DNA of 64,000 nucleotides, from positions 60,070,077 through 60,134,076 of the forward strand of contig NC_079220.1 of the NCBI RefSeq assembly GCF_029633865.1. The letters run 5' to 3'. This DNA is from Lampris incognitus (taxonomy: Eukaryota > Chordata > Actinopteri > Lampriformes > Lampridae). How positions within the stretch are numbered: the stretch's first letter is position 1; each line of letters starts with the position of its first letter. Position numbers and translations under genes: made by a program. The notes beneath the pieces were generated by a model. It had not been told where the DNA came from. It did no database searches and saw only the letters and a list, made by a program, of their open reading frames with translations. Positions 9,841 to 22,280 of the stretch are shown one piece after another.

Positions 9841-12530
9841 TTCACTCCGAGAAGCTCAATATTATCCATCAGAAATGCCATTGCCGTGGTTAGCTTGGCT
9901 ACTGCGAAGAGTTCGTCTCTGTTGCTGTGGTACTCTCTGTGCGATTGTCTGCCTGAGCTGACAAAACCCTTACACTAAGCGAAACATATAGAAAGAAACG
10001 TCCATTAATTTTATCCAAGACTTTCACTCCGAGAAGATTAGTACTTTCCATCAGAAATACTATTGCCGTGGTTAGCTTGGCTACTGCGAAGAGTTCGTCT
10101 CTGTTGCTGTGGTATTCTTTGTGCGATTGTCTGCCTGAGCTGATAATACCCTTACCCAAAGCGAAACATAGAAAGAGCCGTCCAGTAATTTTATCTAAAG
10201 CTTTCGCTTCGAGAAGCTTGGTCCTTCCATCAGAAATGCCATTGCGGTGGTTAGCTTGGCTACTGCGAAGAGTTAGTTTCTGTTGCTGTGGTATTCTCTG
10301 TGCGATTGTCTGCCTGAGCTGATAAAACCCTTGCACTAATCGAAACATAGAAAGGGCCGTCCCTTAATTTTATCCAAGACTTTCACTCTGAGAAGCTTGG
10401 TACTTTCCATCAGAAATTCTATTGCCGTGGTTAGCATTGGCTACTGCGAACACTTAATCTCTGTTGCTGTGCGATTGTCTGCCTGAGCTGATGAAACCCT
10501 TACACTAAGCGAAACATATAAAAAAAGCCGTCCATTAATTCTATCCAAGACTTTCACTCCGAGAAGCTTGGTACTTTCCATCAGAAATACTATTGGCGTG
10601 GTTAGCTTGGCTACTGCAGAGTTAGTCTCTGTTGCTGTGGTATTCTCTGTGCGATTGTCTGCCTCAGCTGATAAAACCCTTACCCTAAGCGAAACATGGA
10701 AAGAGCCGTCCAGTAATTTTATCTAAAACTTTCGCTTCGAGAAGCTTGGTCCTTCCATCAGAAATGCCATTGCTGTGGTTAGCTTGGCTACTGCGAAGAG
10801 TTCGTCTCTGTTGCTGTGGTATTCTCTGTGCGATTGTTAGCCTGAGCTGATAAAACCCTTACACTAAGCGAAACCTATAGAAAGAGCCGTCCAGTAATTT
10901 TATCTAAAACTTTCGCTTCGAGAAGCTTGGTCCTTCCATCAGAAATGCCATTGCTGTGGTTAGCTTGGCTACTGCGAAGAGTTCGTCTCTGTTGCTGTGG
11001 TATTCTCTGTGCGATTTGTCTGCCTGAGCTGATAAAACCCTTACACTAAGCGAAACCTATAGAAAGAAACGTCCATTAATTTTATCCAAGACTTTCACTC
11101 CGAGAAGCTTAGTACTTTCCATCAGAAATACTATTGCCGTGCTCAGCTTGGGTACTGCGAAGAGTTCGTCTCTGTTGCTGTGGTATTCTTTGTGCGATTG
11201 TCTGCCTGAGCTGATAAAACCCTTACCCTAAGCGAAACATAGAAAGAGCCGTCCAGTAATTTTATCTAAAACTTTCGCTTCGAGAAGCTTGGTCCTTCCA
11301 TCAGAAATGTCATTGCTGTGGTTAGCTTGGCTACTGCGAAGAGTTAGTTTCTGTTGCTGTGGTATTCTCTGTGCGATTGTCTGCCTGAGCTGATAAAACC
11401 CTTGCACTAAGCGAAACATAGGGCCGTCCCTTAATATTATCCAAGACTTTCACTCTGAGAAGCTTGGTACTTTCCATCAGAAATGCCATTGCCGTGGTTA
11501 GCTTGGGTACTGCGAAGAATTCGTCTCTGTTGCTGTGCGATTGTCTTCCTGAGCTGATAAAACCCTTACACTAAGCGAAACATATAGAAAGAAACGTCCA
11601 TTAATTTTATCCAAGACTTTCACTCCGAGAAGCTTAGTACTTTCCATCAGAAATACTATTGCCGTGCTTAGCTTGGGTACTGCGAAGAGTTCGTCTCTGT
11701 TGCTGTGGTATTCTTTGTGCGATTGTCTGCCTGAGCTGATAAAACCCTTACCCTAAGCGAAACATAGAAAGAGCCGTCCAGTAATTTTATCTAAAACTTT
11801 CGCTTCGAGAAGCTTGGTCCTTCCATCAGAAATGTCATTGCTGTGGTTAGCTTGGCTACTGCGAAGAGTTAGTTTCTGTTGCTGTGGTATTCTCTGTGCG
11901 ATTGTCTGCCTGAGCTGATAAAACCCTTGCACTAAGCGAAACATAGGGCCGTCCCTTAATTTTATCCAAGACTTTCACTCTGAGAAGCTTGGTACTTTCC
12001 ATCAGAAATGCCATTGCCGTGGTTAGCTTGGGTACTGCGAAGAATTCGTCTCTGTTGCTGTGCGATTGTCTTCCTGAGCTGATAAAACCCTTACACTAAG
12101 CGAAACATATAGAAAGAAACGTCCATTAATTTTATCCAAGACTTTCACTCCGAGAAGCTTGGTGCTTTCCATCAGAAATGCCATTGCCGTGATTAGCCTG
12201 GCTACTGCGAAGACTTGTTCTCTGTTGCTGTGGTATTCTCTTTGCGATTGTCTGCCTGAGCCGATAAAACCCTTACACTAAGCGAAACATATAAAAAGAT
12301 ACGTCCATTAATTTTATCCAAGACTTTCACTCCGAGGAGCTTGGTACTTTCCATCAGAAATGCCATTGCCGTTGTTAGCTTGGCTACTGCGAAGAGTTAG
12401 TCTCTGTTGCTCTGGTATTCTCTGTGCGATTGTCTGCCTGAGGTGATAAAACCCATACCTTAAGCGAAACATGTAGAAAGAGCCATCTTGTTCTACATTT
12501 TTCAGTCAGGGTTTGTGTAGGGTTATTGGT
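9841..12530 (+). repeat. Satellite array A4, about 15 forward monomers
   Basis: Forward monomers of the same subtypes. It includes the 525-bp duplication described separately and a pair of TTCGCTTCGAG monomers at about 10.7-11.0 kb. The open minus frames at 11.2-11.4 and 11.75-11.94 kb are the same satellite translated twice. Confidence 0.93.
11041..12090 (+). repeat. 525-bp three-monomer tandem duplication
   Basis: 11,041-11,565 and 11,566-12,090 align at offset 525 and share the rare variants GTACTGCGAAG, AAATGTCATTGC, ACATAGGGCCG and GTCTTCCTGAGC. The sharing of several rare changes shows a recent local duplication. Confidence 0.85.
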
Positions 12531-12850
12531 CAGCAACAGAGACTGTTTGCTTGTGCAGATAAAACCCTTATACTAAACCTATCCCAACCCTTTAAAATGT
12601 AGAAAGAGCCATCTGTTAATTGTATACAAACCTAAAGCTCCAAGACACTCAGTATTTCCCATCAGAAATGCCATTATCGTGGTTAGCTTGACTCCTGCTA
12701 AGAATTAATCCCACAAAGAATACGATAGTAAAAGAGACTGTCTTGGCGGTTGCCAAGCTAACCACTGTAGTGGCGTTTCTGATGGAAAGTACAGAGCTTC
12801 TCGGTGTGAAAGGTTTGGATAAAATTAACAGATAGCTCATTCTACATTTG
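12531..12850 (-). repeat. Palindromic module M'4
   Basis: Inverted monomer pair followed by poly(T). It has CTCAGTATTTCCC and ATTATCGTGG in the forward arm and GATAGTAAAAGAG in the loop, which separate it from M'3. Confidence 0.75.
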
Positions 12851-13238
12851 TTGTTTTTTTTTTTTTATCCTTTATGGGAGCTTCGAGGAAGGAGCGCATT
12901 CTGAGGGGTTAAAAAGGGGGAACATTCAGAAATCCACCAGTTTTAACCAGACCTAAACCTTAGTCCTAACCCTTACCCTAAAAACATTAAATTGCAATAG
13001 CAGACTACTTCAAAAAAAAGAGAAGAAGCTTATATTACTCTAAACCCCACCAATAACTTTTCAAGCTTAAAGCAGGGTAAACTAATCAAGATGGGAGGTG
13101 AATTGTAAAGAAGAAACATCCAAATTTACCGTATCCTTAATCCATCAAACTCTATCCACATCCCTAATTCTGGGGATATCTCTAAACCAGCACTGGCGGA
13201 GGCATTCTGGTGACACGCGCTGGCCCGGGCATTCAACC
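12851..13238 (+). repeat. Spacer S4
   Basis: S-type spacer with GAACATTCAG and AGAAGAAGCTTATATTAC. The block from here to 14,215 is repeated at 22,601-23,966 at an offset near 9,751 bp. Confidence 0.8.
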
Positions 13239-14212
13239 TTCACTCCGAGAAGCTCAATATTATCCATCAGAAATGCCATTGCCGTGGTTAGCTTGGCTAC
13301 TGCGAAGAGTTCGTCTCTGTTGCTGTGGTATTCTCTGTGCGATTGTCTGCCTGAGCTGATAAAACCCTTACACTAAGCGAAACATGGAAAGAGCCGTCCA
13401 TTAATTTTATCCAAGACTTTCACTCCGAGAACCTTGGTACTTTCCATCAGAAATGCCATTGCCGTGGTTAACTTGGCTACTGCGAAGAGTTCGTCTCTGT
13501 TGCTGTGGTATTCTCTGTGCGATTGTCTGCCTGAGCTGATAAAACCCTTACACTAAGCGAAACATAGAAAGGGCCGTCCCTTAATTTTATCCAAGACTTT
13601 CACTCCGAGAAGCTTGGTACTTTCCATCAGAAATGCCATTGCTGTGGTTAGATTGGCTACTGCGAAGAGTTCGTCTCTGTTGCTGTGGTATTCTCTGTGC
13701 GATTGTCTGCCTGAGCTGATAAAACCCTTACACTAAGCGAAACAAAGAGCCGTCCAGTAATTTTATCTAAAACTTTCGCTTCGAGAAGCTTGGTCCTTCC
13801 ATCAGAAATGCCATTGCTGTGGTTAGCTTGGCTACTGCGAAGACTTAGTCTCTGTTGCTGTGGTATTCTCTGTGTGATTGTCTGCCTGAGCTGATAAAAC
13901 CCTTACACTAAGCGAAACATATAGAAAGAAACATCCATTAATTTTATCCAAGACTTTCACTCCGAGAAGCTTGGTACTTTCCATCAGAAATGCCATTGCC
14001 GTGGTGAGCTTGGCTACTGCAAAGAGTTAGTCTCTGTTGCTGTGGTATTCTCTGTGCGATTGCCTGCCTGAGCTGATAAAACCCTTACACTAAGCGAAAC
14101 ATAGAAAGAGCCGGCCTTTAATTTTATCCAAGACTTTCACTCCGAGAAGCTTGGTACTTTCCATCAGAAATGCCATTGCCGTCGTTAGCTTGGCTACTGC
14201 AAAGAGTTATTC
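13239..14212 (+). repeat. Satellite array A5, about 5.5 monomers
   Basis: Forward monomers with diagnostic changes: GAGAACCTTGG, TTAGATTGGC, GCGAAACAAAGAGCC and GCCGGCCTTTAATTTT. All four recur in the same order at 23.1-23.9 kb, and the last three at 25.0-25.5 and 27.4-27.9 kb, so this block has been copied at least three times. Confidence 0.92.
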
Positions 14213-15830
14213 TCTCTTGCTGTTGTATTTCTGCGGGATTGTCTGTCTGAACAGATAAAACCCTTACTATAAATTAAACATTTAGAAAGAGCCGTCCATT
14301 AATATTATCCAAAACTTTCACTCCAAGAAGCTTGGTACTTTCCATCAGGAATGCTATTGCCGTAGTTGGCTACTACGAAGAGTTAGTCTCTGTTGCTGTG
14401 GTATTCTCTGTGCGATTGTCTGCCTGAGCTGATAAAACCCTTACACTAAGCGAAACATATCGAAAGAGCCTTCCATTAATTTTATCCAAGACTTTCACTC
14501 CGAGAAGCTTGGTACTTTCCATCAGAAATGCCATTGCCGTGGTTAGCTTGGCTTCTGCGAAGAGTTGGTCTCTGTTGCTGTGCGATTGTCTGCCTGAGCT
14601 GATAAAACCCTTACACTAAGCGAAACATATAGAAAGAAACGTCCATTAATTTTATCCAAGACTTTCACTCCGAGAAGCTTGGTACTTTCCATCAGAATTG
14701 CCGTGGTTAGCTTGGCTACTGCGAAGAGTTGGTCTCTGTTGCTGTGGTATTCTCTGTGCGATTGTCTGCCTGAGCTGATAAAACCCTTACACTAAGCGAA
14801 ACTTATAGAAAGAGCCGTCCATTAATTTTATCCAAGACTTTCACTCCGAGAAACTTGGTACTTTCCATCAGAAATGCTGTTGCCGTGGTTAGCTTGGCTA
14901 CCGCGAAGAGTTGGTCTCTGTTAATGTGGGGTTTTCTGTTGGATTTGCTGCCTGAGCAGATAAAACCTTTACCCTAATACAAACCCCAACCCAAACGTGT
15001 TGAAAGAGCCGTCTGTTAGTTTTATCCAAATCTTGCATACCGAGAAGCTCTGTACTTTCCATCAGAAATGTTATTGTTAGCTTGGCAACCTCCAAGACAG
15101 TGTCTGTTGCTATGGTATTATTTGTGGGATTAATTCTTAGCAGGAGCCAAGCTAACCACGGCAATGGTATATCTGGTGTTTCGGAGCTTTTGGTTCAGAT
15201 ATAATTAGCGGCTGGCTCTTTCTACATCTTTTTGTAAGGGTTGGGATAGGTTTAGCATAAGGGTTTTATCTGCTTAGGCAGACAGTGTCTGTTGCTATTG
15301 TGTTTCTGCGGGATTTTCCGACTGAACAGATAAAACCCTTACTATAAGTGAAATATGTAGAATAGCCGTTCATTAACTTTATCCACAAGTTTCACTGCAA
15401 GAAACTTGATACTTTAAATCAGGAATGCCAGTGCCGTAGTTAGCTTTGTTACCACGAAGAGTTAGTCTCTGTTGCTATGGTATTTCTGCGGGATTGTCCG
15501 ACTGCACAGATAAAACCCTTACCATAAATGAAACATTTAGAAAGAGGCGTCCATTAATTTTACCCAAAATTTTCACTCCGAGAAGCTTGGTACTTTCCAT
15601 CAGTACTGCCATTTAAGTAGTTAGTTTGGCTACTACGAAGAGTTAGACTCTGTTGTTGTGGTGTTCTCTGTGTTACTGTCTGCCTGAGCTGATAAAACCC
15701 TTACACTAAGCGAAACATGTAGAAAGAGCTGTCCACTAATTTTATCCAAAACTTTCACTCCGAGAAGCTTGGTACTTTCCTTCAGTAATGCCATTGCCCT
15801 GGTTTGCTTGGCTACCACAAAGAGTTAGTC
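14213..15830 (+). repeat. 1,618-bp divergent unit B (contains module M1)
   Basis: This unit begins where the array changes to TCTCTCTTGCTGTTG and TTTCTGCGGGATTG monomers. Its first 530 bp or so recur at 15,831-16,359 at offset 1,618. Monomers of this 'G' type have GCGGGATTGTC, CTGAACAGATAAAACC and ACTATAAGTGAAAC in place of the array's GTGCGATTGTC, CTGAGCTGATAAAACC and ACACTAAGCGAAAC. A stretch from 14,862 recurs at 34,701 (offset 19,839). Confidence 0.85.
14948..15281 (+). repeat. Palindromic module M1 (complete inverted monomer pair)
   Basis: Opens CTGCCTGAGCAGATAAAAC and closes GTTTTATCTGCTTAGGCAG, inverted ends that match at 18 of 19 positions. Between them lie a forward monomer arm, a loop containing TGTGGGATTAATTCTTAGC, and an inverted arm starting AAGCTAACCACGGCAATGG. 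The reverse arm is shortened where TTTCTGATGG would be. The arms could pair as a hairpin or cruciform. The structure resembles a foldback or MITE-like element, but no target-site duplication is evident. Confidence 0.75.
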
Positions 15831-16359
15831 TCTCTTGCTGTTGTATTTCTGCGGGATTGTCTGTCTGAACAGATAAAACCCTTACTATAAATTAAACATT
15901 TAGAAAGAGCCGTCCATTAATATTATCCAAAACTTTCACTCCAAGAAGCTTGGTACTTTCCATCAGGAATGCTATTGCCGTAGTTGGCTACTACGAAGAG
16001 TTAGTCTCTGTTGCTGTGGTATTCTCTGTGCGATTGTCTGCCTGAGCTGATAAAACCCTTACACTAAGCGAAACATATCGAAAGAGCCTTCCATTAATTT
16101 TATCCAAGACTTTCACTCCGAGAAGCTTGGTACTTTCCATCAGAAATGCCATTGCCGTGGTTAGCTTGGCTTCTGCGAAGAGTTGGTCTCTGTTGCTGTG
16201 CGATTGTCTGCCTGAGCTGATAAAACCCTTACACTAAGCGAAACATATAGAAAGAAACGTCCATTAATTTTATCCAAGACTTTCACTCCGAGAAGCTTGG
16301 TACTTTCCATCAGAATTGCCGTGGTTAGCTTGGCTACTGCGAAGAGTTAGTCTCTGTTG
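15831..16359 (+). repeat. Partial second copy of unit B
   Basis: Matches 14,213-14,741 at offset 1,618, including AATTAAACATTTAG, CCAAGAAGCTTGG and GCTATTGCCGTAGTTGGC. It ends exactly where similarity to window position 1 begins (16,360), so this is the junction between unit B and the second copy of the array. Confidence 0.85.
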
Positions 16360-18021
16360 CTGTGGTATTTTCTGTGCGATTGTCTGCCTGAGCTGATGAA
16401 ACCCTTACACTAAGCGAAACATATAAAAAGAGCCGTCCATTAATTCTATCCAAGACTTTCACTCCGAGAAGCTTGGTACTTTCCATCAGAAATACTATTG
16501 GCGTGGTTAGCTTGGCTACCGCAGAGAGTTAGTCTCTGTTGCTGTGGTATTCTCTGTGCGATTGTCTGCCTCAGCTGATAAAACCCTTACCCTAAGCGAA
16601 ACATAAAGAGCCGTCCATTAATTTTATCTAAAACTTTCGCTTCGAGAAGCTTGGTCCTTCCATCAGAAATGCCATTGCTGTGGTTAGCTTGGCTACTGCG
16701 AAGAGTTAGTCTCTGTTGCTGTGCGATTGTTTGCCTGAGCTGATAAAACCCTTACACTAAGCGAAACCTATAGAAAGAAACGTCCATTAATTTTATCCAA
16801 GACTTTCACTCCGAGAAGCATGGTACTTTCCATCACAAATGCCATTGTCATGGTTAGCTTGGCTATTGCGAAGACTTGGTCTCTGTTGCTGTGGTATTCT
16901 CTTTGCGATTGTCTGCCTGAGCTGATAAAACCCTTACACTAAGCGAAACATATAAAAAGAAACGTCCATTAATTTTATCCAAGACTTTCACTCCGAGAAG
17001 CTTGGCACTTTCTCTCAGAAATGCCATTGCCGTTGTTAGCTTGGCTACTGCGAAGAGTTAGTCTCTGTTGCTCTGGTATTCTCTGTGCGATTGTCTGCCT
17101 GAGCTGATAAAACCCTTTCACTAAGCGAAACATGTAGAAAGAGCCATCTTGTTCTACATTTTTCAGTCAGATTTGGTGTACGGTTATGGTCAGCAACAGA
17201 GACTGTCTGCCTGTGCAGATAAAACCCTTACACTCAGCGAAACCTATAGAAAGAGCCGTCCATTAATTCTATCCAAGACTAACTCCGAGAAGCTTGGTAC
17301 TTTCCATCAGAAATGCCATTGCCGTGGTTAGCTTGGCTACTGCGAAGAGTTGGTCTCTGTTGCTCTGGTATTCTCTGTGCGATGGTCTGCCTGAGCTGAT
17401 AAAACCTTTACACTAAGCAAAACATATAGAAAGAAACTTCCATTAATTTTATCCAAGACTTTCACCCCGAGAAGCTTGGTACTTAACATCAAATACTATT
17501 GGCGTGGTTAGCTTGGCTACTGCGAAGAGTTCGTCTCTGTTGCTGTGGTATTCTCTGTGCGATTGTCTGCCTGAGCTGATAAAACCCTTACCCTAAGCGA
17601 AACATAGAAAGAGCCGTCCAGTAATTTTATCTAAAACTTTCGCTTCGAGAAGCTTGGTCCTTCCATCAGAAATGCCATTGCTGTGGTTAGCTTGGCTACT
17701 GCGAAGAGTTCGTCTCTGTTGCTGTGGTATTCTCTGTGCGATTGTCTGCCTGAGCTGATAAAACCCTTACACTAAGCGAAACATAGAAAGAGCCGTCCAT
17801 TAATTCTATCCAAGACTTTCACTCCGAGAAGCTTGGTACTTTCCATCAGAAATGCCATTGCCGTGGTTAGCTTGGCTACTGCGAAGAGTTAGTTTCTGTT
17901 GCTCTGGTATTCTCTGTGCGATTGTCTGCCTCAGCTGATAAAACCCATACCCTAAGCGAAACATGTAGAAAGAGCCATCTTGTTCTATATTTTTCAGTCA
18001 GGGTTGGTGTAGGGTTATGGT
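16360..18021 (+). repeat. Satellite array A1 copy (matches 1-1,664)
   Basis: Nine forward monomers in the same order and with the same private variants as the start of the window, at offsets of 16,357-16,359. Shared markers include CTTTCTCTCAGAAATG, GACTAACTCCGAG and ACTTAACATCAAATAC. Only scattered single-base differences were seen. Collinearity continues to about 19,717 (3,360 in the first copy). Confidence 0.92.
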
Positions 18022-18336
18022 CAGCAACAGAGACTGTCTGCCTGTGCAGATAAAACCGTTATACTAAATCTATCCCAACCCTTTAAAATGTAGAAAGAGC
18101 CATCTGATAATTGTGTACAAACCGAAAGCTCCAAGACACTCAGTATTTCCCATCAGAAATGCCATTTTCGTGGTTAGCTTGACTCCTGCTAAGAATTAAT
18201 CCCACAAAGAATACCATAGTAACAGAGACTGTTTTGGCGGTTGCCAAGCTAACCACTGCAGGCATTTCTGATGGAAAGTACAGAGCTTCTCGGTGTGAAA
18301 GGTTTGGATAAATTTAACGGATAGCTCATTCTACAT
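18022..18336 (-). repeat. Palindromic module M'5 (copy of M'1)
   Basis: Same as the module at 1,665 at offset 16,357, including GCAGGCATTTCTGATGG in the inverted arm. Confidence 0.75.
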
Positions 18337-18734
18337 TTTTTTTTGTTTTTTTTTTTTTGCTTCTTTATGGGAGCTTCGAGGAAGGAGCGCATTCTGAGGG
18401 GTTAAAAAGGGGGAACATTTGAGAAATCCACCAGTTTTATCCAGACCTAAACCTTAGTCCTAACCCTTACCCTAAAAACATTAAATTGCAATAGCAGACT
18501 ACTTCAAAAAAAGCTTATATTACTGTAAACCCCACCAATAACTTTCCAAGCTTAAAGCAGGGTAAACTAATCAAGATGGGAGGTGAATTGTAAAGAAGAA
18601 ACATCCAAATTTACCGTATCCTTAATCCATCAAACTCTATCCACATCCATAACCCTAATTCTGGGGATATATCTAAGCCAGCACTGGCGGAGGCACTCTG
18701 GTGACACGCGCTGGCCAGGGCATTCAACCCTTAA
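18337..18734 (+). repeat. Spacer S5 (copy of S1)
   Basis: Same as S1, including ATATCTAAGCCAGC and GGCCAGGGCATTC. The T-rich start and the A tract differ slightly in length, as expected for homopolymer slippage. Confidence 0.8.
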
Positions 18735-21700
18735 CTTTCACTCCGAGAAGCTCAATATTATCCATCAGAAATGCCATTGCCTGGGTTAGCTTGGCTGCTG
18801 TGAAGAGTTTGACTTTATTACTGTGGTATTCTCTGTGCGATTGTCTGCCTGAGCTGATAAAACCCTTACACTAAGCGAAACATATCGAAAGAACCGTCCA
18901 TTAATTTTATCCAAGACTTTCACTCCGAGAAGCTTGGTACTTTCCATCAGAAATGCCATTGCCGTGGTTAGCTTGGCTACTGCGAAGAGTTAGTTTCTGT
19001 TGCTGTGGTATTCTCTGTGCGATTGTCTGCCTGAGCTGATAAAACCCTTACACTAAGCGAAACATAGAAAGGGCCGTCCCTTAATTTTATCCAAGACTTT
19101 CACTCTGAGAAGCTCGGTAATTTCCATCAGACATGCCATTGCCGTGGTTAGCTTGGCTTCTGCGAAGAGTTAGTCTCTGTTGCTGTGCAATTGTCTGCCC
19201 GAGCTGATAAAACCCTTACACTAAGCGAAACATATAGAAAGAAACGTCCATTAATTTTATCCAAGACTTTCATTCCGAGAAGCTTGGTACTTTCCATCAG
19301 AATTGCCGTGGTTAGCTTGGCTACTGCGAAGAGTTCGTCTCTGTTGCTGTGGTATTCTCTGTGCGATTGTCTGCCTCAGCTGATAAAACCCTTACCCTAA
19401 GCGAAACATAGAAAGAGCCGTCCAGTAATTTTATCTAAAACTTTCGCTTCGAGAAGCTTGGTCCTTCCATCAGAAATGCCATTGCTGTGGTTAGCTTGGC
19501 TACTGCGAAGAGTTCGTCTCTGTTGCTGTGGTATTCTCTGTGCGATTGTCTGCCTGAGCTGATAAAACCCTTACACTAAGCGAAACCTATAGAAAGAAAC
19601 GTCCATTAATTTTATCCAAGACTTTCACTCCGAGAAGCTTAGTACTTTCCATCAGAAATACTATTGCCGTGGTTAGCTTGGCTACTGCGAAGAGTTCGTC
19701 TCTGTTGCTGTGGTATTCTCTGTGCGATTGTCTGCCGGAGCTGATAAAACCCTTGCACTAAGCGAAACATAGAAAGGGCCGTTCCTGAATTTTATCCAAG
19801 ACTTTCACTCTGAGAAGCTTGGTACTTTCCATCAGAAATGCCATTGCCGTGGTTAGCTTGGCTACTGCGAAGAATTCGTCTCTGTTGCTGTGCGATTGTC
19901 TGCCTGAGCTGATAAAACCCTTATACTAAGCGAAACATATAGAAAGAAACGTCCATTAATTTTATCCAAGACTTTCACTCCGAGAAGCTTGGTGCTTTCC
20001 ATCAGAAATGCCATTGCCGTGATTTGCTTGGCTACTGCGAAGAGTTGTTCTCTGTTGCTGAGGTATTCTCTTTGCGATTGTCTGCCTGAGCTGATAAAAC
20101 CCTTACACTAAGCGAAACATATAGAAAGAAACGTCCATTAATTTTATCCAAGACTTTCACTCCGAGAAGCTTAGTACTTTCCATCAGAAATACTATTGCC
20201 GTGGTTAGCTTGGCTACTGCGAAGAGTTCGTCTCTGTTGCTGTGGTATTCTTTGTGCGATTGTCTGCCTGAGCTGATAATACCCTTACCCAAAGCGAAAC
20301 ATAGAAAGAGCCGTCCAGTAATTTTATCTAAAACTTTCGCTTCGAGAAGCTTGGTCCTTCCATCAGAAATGCCATTGCTGTGGTTAGCTTGGCTACTGCG
20401 AAGAGTTAGTTTTTGTTGCTGTGGTATTCTCTTTGCGATTGTCTGCCTGAGCTGATAAAACCCTTGCACTAATTGAAACATAGAAAGGGCCGTCCCTTAA
20501 TTTTATCCAAGACTTTCACTCTGAGAAGCTTGGTACTTTCCATCAGAAATGCCATTGCCGTGGTTAGCTTGGCTACTGCGAAGAGTTAATCTCTGTTGCT
20601 GTGCGATTGTCTGCCTGAGCTGATAAAACCCTTACACTAAGCGAAACATATAGAAAGAAACGTCCATTAATTTTATCCAAGACTTTCACTCTGAGAAGCT
20701 TGGTACTTTCCATCAGAAATGCCATTGCCGTGGTTAGCTTGGCTACTGCGAAGAGTTAATCTCTGTTGCTGTGCGATTGTCTGCCTGAGCTGATGAAACC
20801 CTTACCCAAAGCGAAACATAGAAAGAGCCGTCCAGTAATTTTATCTAAAACTTTCGCTTCGAGAAGCTTGGTCCTTCCATCAGAAATGCCGTTGCTGTGG
20901 TTAGCTTGGCTACTGCGAAGAGTTCGTCTCTGTTGCTGTGGTATTCTCTGTGCAATTGTCTGCCTGAGCTGGTAAAACCCTTACACTAAGCGAAACCTAT
21001 AGAAAGAGCCGTCCAGTAATTTTATCTAAAACTATCGCTTCGAGAAGCTTGGTCCTTCCATCAGAAATACTATTGCCGTGCTTAGCTTGGCTACTGCGAA
21101 GAGTTTGTCTCTGTTGCTGTGGTATTCTTTGTGCGATTGTCTGCCTGAGCTGATAAAACCCTTACCCTAAGCGAAACATGGAAAGAGCCGTCCAGTAATT
21201 TTATCTAAAACTTTCGCTTTGAGAAGCTTGGTCCTTCCATCAGAAATGCCATTGCTGTGGTTAGCTTGGCTACTGCGAAGAGTTAGTTTCTGTTGCTGTG
21301 GTATTCTCCGTGCGATTGTCTGCCTTAGCTGATAAAACCTTTGCACTAAGCGAAACATATAGAAAGAAACGTCCATTAATTTTATCCAAGACTTTCACTC
21401 CGAGAAGCTTGGTACTTTCCATCAGAAATGCCATTGCCGTGGTTAGCTTGGCTACTGCGAAGAATTCGTCTCTGTTGCTGTGCGATTGTCTGCCTGAGCT
21501 GATAAAACCCTTACACTACGCGAAACATATAGAAAGAAACGTCCATTAATTTTATCCAAGACTTTCACTCCGAGAAGCTTGGTGCTTTCCATCAGAAATG
21601 CCATTGCCGTGATTAGCTTGGTTACTGCGAAGACTTGCTCTCTGTTGCTGTGGTATTCTCTTTGCGATTGTCTGCCTGAGCTGATAAAACCCTTGCACTA

Positions 21701-22280
21701 AGCGAAACATAGAAAGGGCCGTCCCTTAATTTTATCCAAGACTTTCACTCTGAGAAGCTTGGTACTTTCCATCAGAAATGCCATTGCCGTGGTTAGCTTG
21801 GCTACTGCGAAGAATTCGTCTCTGTTGCTGTGCGATTGTCTGCCTGAGCTGATAAAACCCTTGCACTAAGCGAAACATAGAAAGGGCCGTCCCTTAATTT
21901 TATCCAAGACTTTCACTCTGAGAAGCTTGGTACTTTCCATCAGAAATGCCATTGCCGTGGTTAGCTTGGCTACTGCGAAGAATTCCTCTCTGTTGCTCTG
22001 CGATTGTCTGCCTGAGCTGATAAAACCCTTACCCTAAGCGAAACATATAAAAAGAAACGTCCATTAATTTTATCCAAGACTTTCACTCCGAGGAGCTTGG
22101 TACTTTCCATCAGAATTGCCGTTGTTAGCTTGGCTACTGTGAAGAGTTAGTCTCTGTTGCTCTGGTATTCTCTGTGCGATTGTCTGCCTGAGCTGATAAA
22201 ACCCATACCCTAAGCGAAACATGTAGAAAGAGCCATCTTGTTCTACATTTTTCAGTCAGGGTTTGTGTAGGGTTATTGGT
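18735..22280 (+). repeat. Satellite array A2 copy, rearranged, about 20 monomers
   Basis: Corresponds to 2,377-7,170 and 8.5-9.1 kb but with whole-monomer losses. The offset to the first copy falls from 16,357 to 15,473, 14,941 and 14,759, steps of 884, 532 and 182 bp. From about 21.7 kb it follows the 8.5-9.1 kb region (CTTACCCTAAGCGAAACATATAAAAAG) instead of 6.7-7.1 kb. This is what unequal exchange between misaligned monomers would produce. Confidence 0.92.

Noticed and set aside
1-14212. CRISPR array
   Set aside because: Repeat units of 168-182 bp abut directly with no unique spacers, and no cas-like genes are present.
14948-15281. Classical DNA transposon with transposase for the M modules
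   Set aside because: No transposase frame exists within or near, and no duplicated target is visible at the ends. Only a non-autonomous foldback-like description is supportable.
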